From Bdellovibrionales bacterium (lineage in GTDB: Bacteria; Bdellovibrionota; Bdellovibrionia; Bdellovibrionales; UBA1609): 5,536 bases of DNA. The number at the start of each line of letters is the position of its first letter. Within the stretch, counting starts at the first letter, position 1. The notes under the pieces are model-generated. The model searched no databases. It saw only the letters and a list, made by a program, of their open reading frames with translations, and was not told where the DNA came from. Location: assembly GCA_027451425.1 (NCBI GenBank), contig DAIDJH010000133.1:1-5536 (forward strand), given 5' to 3'. Below, in pieces: positions 5,025 through 5,536 of the stretch. Position numbers and translations under genes: made by a program.

Positions 5025-5536
5025 CTAGGCAGCTTGGGATGTCGCCGCCTGCGCGGCCGCAGCGAATTTATTCTCGGCGGCTTCAATCGCGCGGGCGACT
5101 TTTTCCTGCGCCTCACGTTCTTGAGCCGCTTGCTCCTCAGCGAGCTTTCGTGCCTTCTCCTCGTCTCGTTTCATCGCGAGCTTTTCTTGATGAACCGAAC
5201 CGTGCGAACATTTCGCAATTGAGGCGCAAGCACGATAGCTTAAACCACTTTTGAGAAGCTTTCTGATTAAATCAGAATCCCTGAGCTTCTTTCTCCCGAT
5301 CAATCTGCCTTTCGCGCGCGCATTGGCTAAACCATTTTTGACTCTCTCGGCAATGAGATCGCGTTCGAGTTGCGCGATCGCCGAAATGATCACAAAGACG
5401 GCTTTTCCAATCGGCGAGTTCGTATCGATCCGCTCGGTGAGCGATGAAAAATTCGTATTGTTTTTCTTCATGTCCTCAAGTCCCGCGAGGAGGTGTGTCG
5501 TACTCCTTGCAAAACGAGAAAATGAATAAACAACTA
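5025..5536 (-). CDS. Serine recombinase (resolvase/invertase family), 5' partial, with coiled-coil tail
   Basis: The frame is open to the window edge; the ATG at 5471 is internal, because the residues before it (VVYSFSRFARSTTHLLAGLED) are resolvase sequence. The catalytic-domain end is clear: SRFARS, FSSLTERIDTNSPIGK, then the long helix AIAQLERDLIAERVKNGLANARAKG and GRKK. The nucleophile serine lies upstream of the window. An HTH follows (SGLSYRACASIAKCSHGSVH). After it come about 55 residues rich in Ala, Glu and Lys (EEKARKLAEEQAAQEREAQE), a probable coiled coil ending in Ala-rich sequence, where small resolvases normally stop. The position before the first active-site arginine is Ser (FSRFARS) rather than the Asp of classical resolvases. 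It could be a resolvase, invertase or small integrase; its sites are not visible here. Confidence 0.88.
   Translation of the reverse strand, partial: VVYSFSRFARSTTHLLAGLEDMKKNNTNFSSLTERIDTNSPIGKAVFVIISAIAQLERDLIAERVKNGLANARAKGRLIGRKKLRDSDLIRKLLKSGLSYRACASIAKCSHGSVHQEKLAMKRDEEKARKLAEEQAAQEREAQEKVARAIEAAENKFAAAAQAATSQAA

Noticed and set aside
4943..5529. + strand ORFs opposite the recombinase
   Set aside because: They are antisense shadows of a clear serine recombinase on the - strand.

Overview
The window is an accessory-type region of a bacterial chromosome or mobile island. Its core is a complete diversity-generating retroelement (DGR) cassette on the + strand: a variable target gene whose 5' end lies outside the window (1-1154), the accessory gene avd (1243-1653), a template repeat in a non-coding RNA region (TR, 1842-1967) and a DGR-type reverse transcriptase (2080-3258). 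The variable repeat (VR, 942-1068) lies at the 3' end of the target gene. It differs from TR by substitution at 15 positions, and every one is an adenine in TR; no non-adenine position is substituted. This is the diagnostic signature of adenine-specific mutagenic retrohoming.

The most unusual point is a one-base length difference near the 3' end of VR, best explained as an extra T at 1034. Without it, the target would end in AVRCVGR and stop at 1063-1065, inside the repeat, as the TR frame also does. With it, the protein reads in another frame for 40 residues and stops at 1152-1154. The target therefore appears frameshifted by its own variable region, and a new copy from the intact TR should restore the frame.

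Downstream are two toxin-antitoxin modules and a recombinase. On the + strand lie a RelE/HigB-like toxin (3310-3609) and an Xre/HigA-like antitoxin (3624-3938), behind a promoter embedded in a 39-bp palindrome. On the - strand, in transcription order, lie a 5'-truncated serine recombinase with an alanine-rich coiled-coil tail (5536-5025), a 27-codon small ORF with a good ribosome binding site (4983-4900), an MntA-type nucleotidyltransferase antitoxin (4903-4556) and a HepT-type HEPN RNase toxin (4566-4150). The last three overlap end to end. The roughly 210 bases between the convergent halves (3939-4149) hold no confident gene.

Host: the Gram-negative style of the target (DUF1566/Lcl-like, with WQDERTGLLW) and the moderate base composition suggest a proteobacterium-like or Bdellovibrionota-like organism. 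That is only an impression. The DGR genes plausibly work as a unit: TR RNA is copied by the RT with Avd into mutagenised cDNA, which replaces VR and alters surface residues of the target. The toxin-antitoxin pairs and recombinase suggest the block is or was mobile and is stabilised by addiction modules.
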